64,000 nucleotides of DNA from Spirosomataceae bacterium TFI 002 (GTDB lineage: Bacteria; Bacteroidota; Bacteroidia; Cytophagales; Spirosomataceae). The stretch spans positions 372,001 to 436,000 of the forward strand of contig LT907983.1 of assembly GCA_900230115.1 (NCBI GenBank), in the 5' to 3' direction. This document shows positions 24,637 through 34,900 of the stretch, piece after piece. Below the pieces are notes generated by a model that ran no database searches, was not told the origin of the DNA, and saw nothing but the letters and a program-made list of their open reading frames with translations. Made by a program: the position numbers and the translations under genes. Each line of letters begins with the position of its first letter. The first letter of the stretch is position 1.

Positions 24637-25974
24637 TTATTCCCTTTTCTGCCACGGGATCTTCCCTGCTTCTTGAATATGTGATTGTAAGTTTTTTCGA
24701 AGCATGTCATATGTTATATCATGCTCATTGGACATCGGACTTTGCTCCAAAGGGTCCTCTTTCATATTGAAGAATTGAATAGGCTCATAAGGAGTATTCT
24801 GTAAAATCTTGTAGTCACCGTACCTAGCTGCATAATAAGCTTGACCTCCATATATTCCTCCCTCTCTTCTCACCCAATAGATGTATCTGTCGTTTCGTTC
24901 TACCTCTTGTCCTAGTAAATGAGGCAGCAAACTACTTCCGTCCACTTGGTGATTGATTTGTGCTCCCGCTACCTCACAAAAGGTATTAAATAGATCCATA
25001 TGCATGGAAACAGCAGCATTCTCTGTTCCAGCTTCAACCTTGTTTTTCCATTGTACAAAAGCTGGTACCTTGATCCCACCCTCATACATATCTTGTTTTC
25101 CGCCCCTCAATTCTCCATTACTTTGTTCGTAACGTAATGCCCCACCATTGTCAGAAGTAAATACGATTAAAGTATTCTCATCTAAACCTGTTGACTTAAG
25201 AGTTGCTAAAACTTTCCCTATTGCGTCATCCAAATGTTCAATAAACGCAACGTTCTTTGCTCTTTTCTCACTCAATTGCGGCTCCCTAGCCTTTACCCTT
25301 GTAAGCCACTCCTCTGGTGGTTGTATAGGAAAATGAGGAGCATTATAGGCTAAATAAAGGTAGAATGGCTCACTTTTCTTACTAGATTTCAAATAGTCTA
25401 TTGCCCAATTGGTAAACAAATCAGTAGCGTGACCTTTTGGATCTATTTCCTTTCTATTTTCTCGCATCCAGTTTATTCCTCCTCGCCTATGCGTCCAATA
25501 GTCATCCATCATATCGCCCAAGAAGCCTTTGAAATAGTCGAATCCACGTTCGGTTGGAGTATTTGGACTTTCCAATCCTAAGTGCCATTTGCCTATGATA
25601 GCAGACTTATAACCTTTGGTTCTTAATACTTGAGGAATTAATGTTGCCTTGGGATCAAGAAACCCCCAACTATTGTCTTCGTTTTGTCTAATTACTCCAG
25701 GAACACCAACATTATCGGGATAGCGTCCTGTCAAAAGTGAAGCTCTGCTTGGTGAACAGACTGTGCAATTGGCATAAAAGTTAGTTAACGTTAATCCACC
25801 TTTTTTAAAATTATCAATATTTGGGGTTTGCATGTCTGTTGCCCCTTGACAAGATAAGTCACCATAACCTAGATCATCGACGAGAATACAAATGATATTT
25901 GGAGGTTTTGACGCTACAACATTTGAACTATTGGCTATGAAAAGTACTAAAATGAAAAAGATATATTTTGTCAT
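24637..25974 (-). CDS. Exported S1 sulfatase
   Basis: This 445-residue enzyme has a signal peptide (cleavage near VVAS-K). The metal ligands D-D (33-34) in V-D-D-L-G-Y-G-D are present. The formylglycine signature C-S-P-S-R starts at Cys73 and is followed by A-S-L-L-T-G-R-Y-P. The second part of the active site is seen in K-W-H-L-G (near 130) and F-T-S-D-N-G-G (near 270). It is a full-length arylsulfatase-type enzyme that should strip sulfate from a sugar in the periplasm. It follows the GH29 fusion gene by only 8 bp. The pair therefore suggests removal of sulfate and fucose from the same glycan, for example a fucoidan-type polymer. Confidence 0.95.
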   Translation of the reverse strand: MTKYIFFILVLFIANSSNVVASKPPNIICILVDDLGYGDLSCQGATDMQTPNIDNFKKGGLTLTNFYANCTVCSPSRASLLTGRYPDNVGVPGVIRQNEDNSWGFLDPKATLIPQVLRTKGYKSAIIGKWHLGLESPNTPTERGFDYFKGFLGDMMDDYWTHRRGGINWMRENRKEIDPKGHATDLFTNWAIDYLKSSKKSEPFYLYLAYNAPHFPIQPPEEWLTRVKAREPQLSEKRAKNVAFIEHLDDAIGKVLATLKSTGLDENTLIVFTSDNGGALRYEQSNGELRGGKQDMYEGGIKVPAFVQWKNKVEAGTENAAVSMHMDLFNTFCEVAGAQINHQVDGSSLLPHLLGQEVERNDRYIYWVRREGGIYGGQAYYAARYGDYKILQNTPYEPIQFFNMKEDPLEQSPMSNEHDITYDMLRKNLQSHIQEAGKIPWQKRE

Positions 25975-25982
25975 AAAATCAA

Positions 25983-28346
25983 TTAGTCAACAACCTTAAA
26001 AATACTAAAATTAGCTATTCTTGGAAGTCCTGTAGCTTCAGTTACTTTAAACCGGATTGTTGTCGCTGTTATGCTTTCAAATTGCTCAATTCGCTTTTGT
26101 CCAATACTTTCACCTCTTGCAATGCTCAACCACTTACCCTTTACCTTAGCATCTATTTCATAAGAACGCACATTTTCGCCAAATTCAATTTCTTCTTGGA
26201 TAATGACGTGGTTAATATTTTGAGCACTTGGAAGCTTAATCTCGTATAATTGGCCTTGTCCATTGGTACTTGCAATGGGTTTTGAGAATCGCCTTTTTAT
26301 TTCGTCACCCCATTCTTTAAGCCTTTTCACGTCACCTTCGGGCATTAATCCGTCAGGATTGGGAGTAAGCCCCATAATAAGCGTAGAGTTTCTACCTACA
26401 GACTTGTAATACATATTCATAAGGTTTTCCAAAGGAAAAACATGTGCTTCATCTCCTGGCTCCCAGAACCACTCATGTCGTCCATTATATCCCCTCAAGG
26501 GAGCATCTGCCATAGCTGGAACCCAATAAGCTCCATCTTTATCTCCTTCCTTTAGCAATTGAAAGTTATTCATTCCTATTTCTTTTGCTGCTGACTCCCC
26601 AGCACCTGTAGAGTAATAAGGAAAGGTAGACCAACAAGGATAATCAACCGTTCCGCTTTCCGAACCACCCCAGCGTGCTTCTGCGAGTTGTTTATTGTGA
26701 TAAAACAAACAGTTGGGCTGATATTGCTGTACAATTGGTAAAACATCCGGAGCACCTGTGAATGGCGAATCCGCACCACCATCAAACCAAATCTCGAATA
26801 ATTCTCCGTAATTGGTGCAAAGCTCTTTTACCATTCCTTCTATCATTGCATTGTACCATTCTTGCCGTTTTTGAGCAAAATCTCCTGTACCGTTGACTTT
26901 AAAATCATGAACTCCAAAAAATGAATTCCAACGAATTCCTAAATAAATACCAGGCTTGATTCCGTACTTTCGACAAGAATTCACAAAATCTCTGACAACA
27001 TCGCCTTTACCATCTTGGAATTTGAGAGCTTTCATGCTGTATGGATTCACGTCTGATTGATACAAAGCAAAACCCGTTTCGTGCGTAGCCGTAAGAATCG
27101 CAAACTTAAAACCTGCGTCTTTAATAGACTTAACCCACTGATCTGTGTCTAACTTTTCTGGATTGAATACCTGATAATCATCAATGGGATCTGTTCTGTT
27201 TCCAGCTTGCCCGTATTTTTTACCATCAAAAACATGAAGATCATAATGAAAAACAGCTCCTAATTCAGCTTTTTGCCATGCTAACTGTCGTTTATTTGGA
27301 CGTGGATTTGCTTTTTCTTCTACAGTAAAGAAAACAAGGTAGCTTTCGTCTCCTTTTTTAACAGCAACACTTAAGACTTGCGGGTCTCCACTTTCCGCAT
27401 AAACAAAAGGTCGCTCCATTCTATCTGGAAAAAAGTCCTCGTTATTGATTTGAAACTTTTTTGGAGTTACTACAAACTCTGTTGCCTTTCGCCAAGTTAA
27501 GCCATCTGGAGAGCTTACCATACCAATTATTCCTTTGGCATGAAAAACGCCATAAAAATAGTTTCTTGAGCTATCGTACCACATAGACATATCCTCAGTG
27601 TCCATATAGTCTATCACTGGTTTCGCTTGAATTCTAAACGGCCCTATGGGAGAATCCGAGATGGCAATTGCTTGATTTCGAATAAAATCTGTGGTTTTAG
27701 GTTTGTCACCTTTCACTATGAGGTAATATTTCCCATCCCCACCTCGACATATTGCAGGGTTTACCGTCAATGTTGTTATGGGCCCTGCAGGTTCTATTAG
27801 TGGCTTTTCTGATCGCTCCCATTCACCATTTAGTGATTTAGAAACAGCCACTCCGGTTCTCTGATTTTCTCTTAGCACTTTCCATTTGGGGTCTTTATAA
27901 CCAACTTTGGAAATTTCAATTAGCTCTTGAGCACTAAAATTGTGATCACCTGAATTCGTAGAGATATAATAGAGGTAATACTTTCCTTCAAAATACTTAA
28001 TCTTAGGGTTGTGGGCATTTACTTCATCCCAAGCTCCAACACCACGCCCCTTCAATACAGTTTCCTTATAAGTCCAAGGGCCACTTGGAGAACTTGCTAC
28101 CGCATGTGCAACTTCTGAGTGAGTTAACCATCCAAAAAAAGAATAGTCTTTTTTCCAACGAGAATAAAAGAGGTGAAAAGAACCGTCTTCAGCTTTTATA
28201 ATGGAGCCTCCCCAATTATAATAGCCTTCGGTTTTGAAGATATTTGCTGCTGTAGGATTTTGAATTCGATCTTTAAAGAAAAGAATGTCTTGCCCAAAAC
28301 AGGTAAATCCTGTAAAAAGAAATAGGAAAAATAGTTGCTTTTGCAC
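25983..28346 (-). CDS. Three-part glycosidase: GH43/117-like propeller, GH29 alpha-L-fucosidase, F5/8-like domain
   Basis: This 787-residue exported protein starts at GTG (28344-28346) with a clear signal peptide (cleavage near TCFGQ-D). Residues ~20-345 look like a five-bladed propeller of the GH43/GH117 sort (G-G-S-I-I-K-A-E-D-G-S-F-H-L-F-Y; H-N-P-K-I-K-Y-F; N-P-A-I-C-R-G-G-D-G-K). Residues ~355-690 are a GH29 barrel. The nucleophile Asp (~521) lies in E-I-W-F-D-G-G, and F-A-I-L-T-A-T-H-E comes before it. Residues ~700-787 resemble a discoidin (F5/8 C) carbohydrate-binding domain. The fused propeller and fucosidase could cut two neighbouring linkages. A sulfatase follows after 8 bp. The family of the first domain is uncertain. 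Confidence 0.85.
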   Translation of the reverse strand: MQKQLFFLFLFTGFTCFGQDILFFKDRIQNPTAANIFKTEGYYNWGGSIIKAEDGSFHLFYSRWKKDYSFFGWLTHSEVAHAVASSPSGPWTYKETVLKGRGVGAWDEVNAHNPKIKYFEGKYYLYYISTNSGDHNFSAQELIEISKVGYKDPKWKVLRENQRTGVAVSKSLNGEWERSEKPLIEPAGPITTLTVNPAICRGGDGKYYLIVKGDKPKTTDFIRNQAIAISDSPIGPFRIQAKPVIDYMDTEDMSMWYDSSRNYFYGVFHAKGIIGMVSSPDGLTWRKATEFVVTPKKFQINNEDFFPDRMERPFVYAESGDPQVLSVAVKKGDESYLVFFTVEEKANPRPNKRQLAWQKAELGAVFHYDLHVFDGKKYGQAGNRTDPIDDYQVFNPEKLDTDQWVKSIKDAGFKFAILTATHETGFALYQSDVNPYSMKALKFQDGKGDVVRDFVNSCRKYGIKPGIYLGIRWNSFFGVHDFKVNGTGDFAQKRQEWYNAMIEGMVKELCTNYGELFEIWFDGGADSPFTGAPDVLPIVQQYQPNCLFYHNKQLAEARWGGSESGTVDYPCWSTFPYYSTGAGESAAKEIGMNNFQLLKEGDKDGAYWVPAMADAPLRGYNGRHEWFWEPGDEAHVFPLENLMNMYYKSVGRNSTLIMGLTPNPDGLMPEGDVKRLKEWGDEIKRRFSKPIASTNGQGQLYEIKLPSAQNINHVIIQEEIEFGENVRSYEIDAKVKGKWLSIARGESIGQKRIEQFESITATTIRFKVTEATGLPRIANFSIFKVVD

Positions 28347-28371
28347 TTAGGGTCGGTTGAATGACCCTAAG
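28346..28371 (-). promoter_or_regulatory. Perfect hairpin ending on a GTG start codon
   Basis: CTTAGGGTC pairs with GACCCTAAG (9 bp, 8-nt loop). On the minus strand its last base is the G of the GTG that starts the fucosidase gene. No T-tract follows, so it is a weak terminator for tatC and could instead control translation initiation. Confidence 0.5.
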
Positions 28372-28398
28372 CTAAATAAAAGGAAATACCGAAGCAAA

Positions 28399-29262
28399 TT
28401 AAGCAGATGCTTGCTCTTCTTCTAGTCTTTTTCTTTCTACTCTTTGAGAAACCAAAATACTCACCTCGTACAAACCATAAAGTGGAATAGCCACTAAAAT
28501 TTGGCTAATCATGTCAGGCGAAGGCGTAATTATCGCCGCAACTATTAAAATTACTACGATGGAGTGCTTTCTGTATTCTCTTAAAAAAGAGGCCGACACA
28601 ATTCCAACTTTGGTCAAAACAAACATTGCCATTGGTAACTGGAAAGTTATGCCACAAGCAAGTGTTAGAGTCGCAAGAATAGAAATGTATGACTGAATGT
28701 CAAATGTATTTTGGATAGATTCGTCAATGGTAAAGTTTACTAAAAAGTTAATCGCCATTGGAGCAACCACATAGTAACCAAACAAAGTACCTAAAGCAAA
28801 AAGTAAGGTCACCCAAAAAACTGATCCTCTTGAAGCTTTCTTCTCAGTAATTTTAAGACCTGGCTTGATAAAACGCCATATTTCCCAAAAAACATATGGA
28901 AAAGCAATGAGCAAACCGAAAATCGCCGATGCCGTTAATTGCATCATAAATTGACCTGAAACCTCCCTACTGATCAAACTGAAGTTCATCTTTTCGATGC
29001 ACATACTTGCAATTCCAACTACATTGCCAAGCTCGCACATTTTGCGATATGTCCAAAAAGTTGTTTCTGAAGGCCCCAAAATGATATTTTTAAATATCCA
29101 CGGCATCCAAAACCAAGAAGCAATCATAAACACCAATATAGCTGCTACTGACCTTATCAAATGCCAGCGAAGCTCCTCTAGGTGCTCTATAAAGGTCATT
29201 TCATCACCTTCTTCTTTTTCGCTATCGTCGTCGTAGTCTATCTCTTTTTGGTCTAATGGCAT
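28399..29262 (-). CDS. tatC: Twin-arginine translocase subunit TatC
   Basis: This 287-residue inner-membrane protein has six predicted helices. The cytosolic N terminus has the family motif F-I-E-H-L-E-E-L-R-W, the Arg-Arg signal recognition site, preceded by a highly acidic extension. Later conserved parts include A-F-P-Y-V-F-W-E-I-W-R-F-I-K-P-G-L and P-S-P-D-M-I-S-Q near the end. A long first periplasmic loop (W-M-P-W-I-F-K-N-I-I-L-G-P...) is typical of Bacteroidota TatC. TatC receives folded proteins with twin-arginine leaders. TatA is not in this window. It starts 3 bp after glyA, so the two are cotranscribed. Confidence 0.96.
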   Translation of the reverse strand: MPLDQKEIDYDDDSEKEEGDEMTFIEHLEELRWHLIRSVAAILVFMIASWFWMPWIFKNIILGPSETTFWTYRKMCELGNVVGIASMCIEKMNFSLISREVSGQFMMQLTASAIFGLLIAFPYVFWEIWRFIKPGLKITEKKASRGSVFWVTLLFALGTLFGYYVVAPMAINFLVNFTIDESIQNTFDIQSYISILATLTLACGITFQLPMAMFVLTKVGIVSASFLREYRKHSIVVILIVAAIITPSPDMISQILVAIPLYGLYEVSILVSQRVERKRLEEEQASA

Positions 29263-29265
29263 TAT

Positions 29266-30561
29266 TTAAGCGTTTGTCTGCTTGAAAAGTGGGAAGCCTT
29301 GCATCCACTCATTTATTTCTACACGTACATCATTAATGATGCTATAGTTTTCGTGATTTGTTAAAACTTTATCTACCAACTCCACAACTCTTAGAAAATC
29401 TGATTCTACGAGACCTCTTGTGGTCATTGCCGCCGCTCCTACTCTCATTCCTGAAGTTGTAAATGCAGAAGCTTCATCGAAAGGAACCATGTTTTTGTTT
29501 ACCGTGATATCAGCTTTGATCAGCGTATTCTCAGCAACTTTTCCTGTAATTCCTTTTGGTCTGAGGTCAATTAATGCCAGGTGATTATCCGTTCCTCCTG
29601 AAATTACTTTGTATCCTTTTTCTACAAAAGCATTTGCCATTACATTGGCATTTTTCTGCATTTGAACAGCATATGCCCCAAACTCGTCAGTTAAAGCTTC
29701 TCCAAAAGCTATCGCCTTAGCAGCAATAATGTGCTCAAGAGGTCCACCTTGCGTTCCAGGAAAAACTCCTGAATCTAGCAATGAAGACATCGTACGAGTT
29801 GCACCTTTCATTGTTTTGATTCCGTAAGGATTCTCAAAATCGTTACGCATCATGATCACACCTCCACGAGTACCTCTCAATGTTTTGTGAGTAGTGGTAG
29901 TTACAATATGACAATGATCGAATGGATCATTTAAAAGCCCTTTGGCAATTAAGCCAGCAGGGTGAGAAATATCAGCTAGCAGGATTGCTCCTACTTTATC
30001 TGCAATGTTTCTTAATCGCTCATAATCCCAATCTCTAGAGTAAGCAGAAGCTCCACAGATGATCAATTTTGGCTTTTCTTTCAAAGCTGTTGCTTCTACT
30101 TTATCCCAATCGATCAAACCTGTTGCTCTCTCTACACCGTAGAAAAAAGGCTGGAAATACTTACCCGAAATATTAACTGGAGAACCATGTGATAGGTGAC
30201 CACCGTGAGATAAGTCGAATCCTAAAATTTTATCACCTGGATTTAAACAAGCTAAAAACACTGCTGTGTTTGCTTGAGCACCCGAATGTGGCTGCACATT
30301 TGCCCAAGTAAGATTGAATAATTCCTTCAATCTATCAATTGCTACTTGCTCTACTACGTCAACAACTTCGCAACCACCATAGTAACGTTTTCCGGGAAGT
30401 CCTTCTGCGTACTTATTGGTCAAGACAGAACCTGCAGCTTCCATTACTTGTGGAGAAGTAAAATTCTCTGAAGCAATGAGTTCTATTCCGTTAAGTTGTC
30501 TTTTGTGTTCTTTTTCAATGAGGTCAAAAACCTGCGTATCTCTAGAAATTGTAGAAGGCAT
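29266..30561 (-). CDS. glyA: Serine hydroxymethyltransferase
   Basis: This 431-residue PLP enzyme interconverts serine plus tetrahydrofolate with glycine plus methylene-tetrahydrofolate, in the cytosol. The N terminus holds [16 protein letters not shown]. The PLP-binding segment is [14 protein letters not shown], with the Schiff-base Lys near residue 225. P-H-S-G-A-Q-A-N and G-L-P-G-K-R-Y-Y-G are also present. The length is normal. tatC follows after 3 bp. No riboswitch was seen in the leader. Confidence 0.98.
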   Translation of the reverse strand: MPSTISRDTQVFDLIEKEHKRQLNGIELIASENFTSPQVMEAAGSVLTNKYAEGLPGKRYYGGCEVVDVVEQVAIDRLKELFNLTWANVQPHSGAQANTAVFLACLNPGDKILGFDLSHGGHLSHGSPVNISGKYFQPFFYGVERATGLIDWDKVEATALKEKPKLIICGASAYSRDWDYERLRNIADKVGAILLADISHPAGLIAKGLLNDPFDHCHIVTTTTHKTLRGTRGGVIMMRNDFENPYGIKTMKGATRTMSSLLDSGVFPGTQGGPLEHIIAAKAIAFGEALTDEFGAYAVQMQKNANVMANAFVEKGYKVISGGTDNHLALIDLRPKGITGKVAENTLIKADITVNKNMVPFDEASAFTTSGMRVGAAAMTTRGLVESDFLRVVELVDKVLTNHENYSIINDVRVEINEWMQGFPLFKQTNA

Positions 30562-30996
30562 TAAACTTTTGTTTTGGGATTTTGAAAATGCGAGTGCAAA
30601 AATACAACCTGAGATCGAAATATCTAAAGAAAATGGATGTTAAATGTAATGAACCTCCATCCTTGCTTTTTTGCCACCATTCGACAAAAGCTCAAGGCAG
30701 CAAAGTCACGAGGACACAAAAGTTTTGGAATCTTTTCATTTAATAATGCTTAAAAGTTAAATCTCAATATGATTCATATGACATAAGCCATCTAAAAGGA
30801 TCTGATTTCCTAAATGAAGTTTGTTATTTGATTTTTACTTTTCAGTTCTATCAAAGGTCTTCTTTCCTTCACTTGTGGCAAAGGGATTGGAGTGGTTGAA
30901 CTGATTTTCACGGATTGTTTTTTCACTGTGAACTTTGCTTAATTTCTTTGGGATCTCTATGGTGAAATATTTTGTTTTAAATTCTAATACCGAGCT
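30562..30996. other. 435-bp intergenic region with decayed repeats
   Basis: This region lies between the 158-aa gene and the glyA start. It contains two stretches of the dispersed repeat type: 30690-30722 (GGCAGCAAAGTCACGAGGAC) and 30930-30985 (complement form, TTTGCTTAATTTCTTTGG, then GGTGAAATATTTTG). A CACGGATT string at 30909 recalls the larger repeat at 43009-43093. There is no coding frame. The glyA promoter must be on the right side, and no clear element was seen. Confidence 0.5.
30690..30722 (+). repeat. Degenerate CAAAGTCACGAGGACACAAA repeat
   Basis: This is a decayed copy of the intergenic string also seen at 22199-22228. It is in a non-coding spacer and has no ORF. Confidence 0.4.
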
Positions 30997-31473
30997 TCAC
31001 GAAATTTGAGTATTAGATTGATTAAAAATCTCTTTTTTTACAAGCTCAATATCTTTCACATTTGTCAGTAGGAGAAGTTGGTTTATTTCATGGTTTTGAT
31101 ATTCAATCATCGCTCTTTTCATTCCGCTTTGCTCAAATTCTCTTAAACTTAAGTCTGATTTTTCGTAGATACCTAAGTAGACTTTTGTTTTTTTTACTTT
31201 AGTAAATAACATTTGATGCAGAATTACTTTCTTATTTGTATTATTCAATTCAATTTTCTTCCAAAATACCCAAGCAAAGAACCTAAAAAGCAAATATCCA
31301 AAAGAAATAATTGAAGCATGAACAATTCCAATTTGACCAAAGAGGAAAAAACTTAAAGAATAACAACCAAGAATAAAAACTACTATTTCTTTGAATAACA
31401 AAGGCATTCTATCGGAAATAAAAACACACCCTTCATTGCTTTCTATTTTTATTTTTGACGGATTGCTATTCAT
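30997..31473 (-). CDS. Hypothetical membrane protein, 158 aa
   Basis: I do not recognise a family. The N-terminal ~25 residues are polar. Two hydrophobic helices follow, near residues 26-48 and 52-70 (E-I-V-V-F-I-L-G-C-Y-S-L-S-F-F-L-F-G, then S-I-I-S-F-G-Y-L-L-F-R). The C-terminal ~85 residues are a soluble alpha/beta stretch ending in N-Q-S-N-T. It looks like a small inner-membrane protein with a cytosolic tail, similar in layout to PH-like bacterial membrane proteins. It lies 13 bp downstream of a broken membrane ORF on the same strand and may once have formed an operon with it. Confidence 0.6.
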   Translation of the reverse strand: MNSNPSKIKIESNEGCVFISDRMPLLFKEIVVFILGCYSLSFFLFGQIGIVHASIISFGYLLFRFFAWVFWKKIELNNTNKKVILHQMLFTKVKKTKVYLGIYEKSDLSLREFEQSGMKRAMIEYQNHEINQLLLLTNVKDIELVKKEIFNQSNTQIS

Positions 31474-31486
31474 TTCTCATTAATCA

Positions 31487-31734
31487 CTAGAATACGAAGT
31501 TCAATAGAAGCAAAATCAAAAAGACAGTAAGCAAAGCAATTACTTTTACTTTTATTGACTTTGGCTTTAAAAATACCAAATATAATGCTACTTCTTTACC
31601 ACTGCCTAAGCCAAGAAGCATAGAATTCGTTGTACCAATTTCATCACGGTTTAATAATCTTTCAAGAAAAAACCTGACTCCATAAAGTGGAACGAAGAAG
31701 AAACTCGCTATTAAAACTTGTTACAAAATTTCAT
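31487..31734 (-). pseudogene. Small membrane-protein gene with apparent frameshift near its start
   Basis: A minus-strand frame is open from 31720 to a TAG at 31487-31489. It reads like a membrane protein (Q-V-L-I-A-S-F-F-F-V-P-L-Y-G-V, then E-R-L-L-N-R-D-E-I-G-T-T-N) and ends in a hydrophobic helix. It has no start codon. An ATG at 31732-31734 opens M-K-F-C-N in a different frame. One extra base near 31721-31722 (AAC to AAAC) would join the two into an 82-residue protein. So it is either a recent frameshift or a sequencing error. The stop is 13 bp before the next gene on the same strand. No family recognised. Confidence 0.4.
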
Positions 31735-31888
31735 TCTTTTTTTCTTTCAATTTACAGTTAGTTTTTTTTCACCAATCTACTAGTTTTAATTTCTTCCTTT
31801 CTTTGCATTTTCACTCTAGTTCAACAGATTGAATTGATTTTTAGGGATGTATTTTGACCAAACCATTCGCCACCGTTTTATAGAATCC

Positions 31889-31940
31889 AAATCCTTCCCA
31901 CTTCCAACTTCCAAACTCAAAAACTTCCCAATTCCAAAAA
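31889..31940 (-). repeat. Purine-rich GGAAGTTGGAAGTGGGAAGG repeat
   Basis: Just after the propeller gene's stop, the minus strand reads as tandem-like GGAAGTT/GGAAGTG units. A similar purine-rich stretch follows the minus-strand gene at 41134. Confidence 0.4.
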
Positions 31941-31944
31941 GCCA

Positions 31945-34900
31945 CTACTCTATCTTCTCATAATCCTTGAATACTGGCACTTTCATGCTTTCGATGAGCT
32001 TGCGGTAAGAAGCCCACTGTGTTTCGTAGAAAGCGTTTACTTTTTCAATTGTTTTTTCTGTCTCAGCTTCAGCATTTTCTACCAAAAGCATTTCGGCAGC
32101 ACCTATTTTGCTTTTTGATCTCACATATCTTGATGCTTCACTTATTTCTCCCGGTGCGGTTATTTGGAAAGGGCGACCATATCCTTGGCGTTTAAACTTT
32201 TTGCCCATCACAATTTCATTAGTCGATTTCAGAGAATCCAACATTGCCTTGGAAGCCTTCATAAGTGTATCCAAACCTTTATCTTCACTTGTTTTTAATT
32301 GAGCAATCAAGTTTTCAACAGTAATTTTAGACTCCTCCAACCTATCTGTTGCTTGAACAAGTTTATCTGTGCTTTTGTACAATCTTTTCACAATTTCACG
32401 CTTCTTTGTTTCTCCTACCAAATCAAAGCTTTTTCTTGGATCAGCCTTAACGGTAACCATTGTAGAATCAGAGGTGCTATCCATTTTTACAACAACCTTA
32501 TAAATACCTGGCAGTACATCCATTCCACCGTTTTCTGAGTCGCTTGGTTTCGGCTTTTTACTACCTGGGTATCTATTTCCTTTTTCATTCAGTCCCCAAT
32601 ACAAAGTATGAAAGCCAACTGTATCTACTTTTTGTTTTAAAGTCCTGATATGAAGACCTGTCGCATCATAAATCTTTGCAATTAATGAGTCTGTGTAAGT
32701 AAATGTAGTAGAATCTTTTGGGTTCTTATTCCCCTTAGGAGCAGCATAATAGCGAATAAGCGACCCTGTTCTTCTGTTATCTCCTTCGTACATTCCATCT
32801 CCACCAAACATGATTCCTGGTGCATCTTTTATTTCAGCTAAATATGCGTCATTGGCTGCAAACACCTTTAATTTGGTGTTCTTTAAAGCATTATTTTTAG
32901 CAAAATCTCTCAATGGTTTTATGTTATCCAAGACATATATACCTCTTCCAAAAGTGGCAACTACTAAGTCCGATTCACGTTCTTGAATTGCCAAATCCAT
33001 AGAACTTGCGGGTGGAAAACCGTGCTCGTATCTATTGAAACTAATACCATTATCGAGACTCATAAAAAGCCCTTGTTCCGTTCCTACAAATATCAAATTA
33101 GGTTCCACTGGATCTTGAATTACACTGAGTGCATATCCAGTCACTTTTGACTCGTCAACCATTCTTTCCCACGACAGACCGTAGTTTTTTGTCCTATACA
33201 CGTAAGGAATAAAAGCACCGCCATTTCTGTAATTATTAGCCACAACAAATGCCTCACCAGCATTGTAAGTGGAAGCTCTTATTTGCGGAATCCAAGCTTC
33301 ATCTGGCAAACCAGCCATTTTTGAAGATACTTCTTGCCATGTTTTACCTCCATCGCGAGTTACTTGTACATTTCCATCATCGGTACCTACCCATATCACA
33401 TTCTTATCTAACGTGGATGGGGCGATTGTCAAAATAGAATTGTGATTCTCCGCAGAAGTAATATCCATGGTAAGCCCTCCACTATTGTCTGAGGCCTTGA
33501 TTTGTTCCTTATTGTTCGTTGTTAAATCTGGTGAAATGATCTCCCAGGTGTAGCCCTTATCCATGGACTTGTGAATAAATTGAGAGCCAAAATACAAGGC
33601 TCCAGTTCCTTTATCGTGTGCAATGGCAGCATTCCAGTTGAACCTCAATCTCATTTTGGGATCTGGATGAGTAGGTTTCAAGAATTCTGATGCACCTGTA
33701 AGCACATCATACCTTGCTAGGTTCCCTCCTTGAGACATTGCCCAGCCATATCGATTATCGGAAGGGTCAGGAACAACGTCAAAACCATCTCCAAACAGAA
33801 CTACTTCCCAGTATTGATTCCTAATTCCTCCTGTTTTCCAAGTATAAGAAGGCCCTTTCCAAGACCCATTATCCTGCAAGCCTCCATAAACGTTATAAGG
33901 AATTTCATTATCTACATTTATATGGTAAAACTGCCCAACAGGAATAGATTCGCAATACTGCCATTTCTTCGCTCTATCTCTCGATATAGCGACTCCGCCA
34001 TCGTTTCCATTTATAATAAAACTTGGGTCTTGTGGATGTATCCAAAATGCATGATGATCAGGATGCACCCCACTGTAAGGAACTATAACTTTAAAGTTTT
34101 TGCCACCATCTTCACTCAAAGAGATCATTTGGTAAATATTGTAAACCCTATTTTCGTTTTGTGGGTCTACGGCCAAGTCGAAAAAGTAAAAAGGTCTATT
34201 ATTGGCAATATCCTCATCATCTGTTATTTTTTCCCACTTTTCTCCCCCATCAAAGGATTTATAAAGGGCATTCTTATCTGATTCTACCAAGGCATAAATG
34301 ATATTGGGGTCACTAGGAGCAATGGCAAAACCCATTCTTCCTAAGTCGCCTTTGGGCAAGCCATTTTTATCAGTGAGTTTTTTCCAGTTTTTGCCTCCAT
34401 CATATGTCAAATACATTCCAGAACCAGCACCACCAGACTTAAAATCATAAGGTGTACGCTTGTGCTCCCACATATTTACCAAAAGCTTGTTTGGATTGGT
34501 AGGGTCCATTACAAAGTCACCAACTCCACTGTTTTCATTTGTAAAAAGGATTCTCTCCCAAGTTTCACCTCCATTTGTTGTTTTATATACCCCTCTTTCT
34601 TGATGTGATGCAAAAGGATTTCCTGTAGCACCTACATACACCACATTGGGGTTATTAGGATCAATTAGTATGCGATGAATAATTACGGTTTTCTCAAGGC
34701 CCATTGACTTCCAAGTTTTCCCACCATCCATCGATTTGAAAATTCCAGCTCCAAGGTTTATTGAGTTTCGTGGATTACCTTCTCCAGTTCCTGCCCATAT
34801 CACGGCTGGGTTTGATTGCTGAATAGCTACAGCACCAATATTAATGATAGGATTTTTATCAAAAATAGATTCCCATGTTGTTCCTCCATTTTCAGTTTTC

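Larger units (their letters stand above)
31474..31944. other. 471-bp region with a broken ORF and a purine-rich repeat
   Basis: The right part of the small-gene region contains a coding-like minus-strand frame (31487-31734, listed separately). Next to the propeller gene's stop, at 31889-31940, is a pyrimidine-rich stretch on the plus strand. The middle (31735-31888) is AT-rich with no recognisable element. Confidence 0.5.

Noticed and set aside
33730-34281. 183-residue plus-strand frame inside the Asp-box paralogue A gene
   Set aside because: It is antisense to conserved Asp-box repeats, and its sequence does not resemble a protein family.
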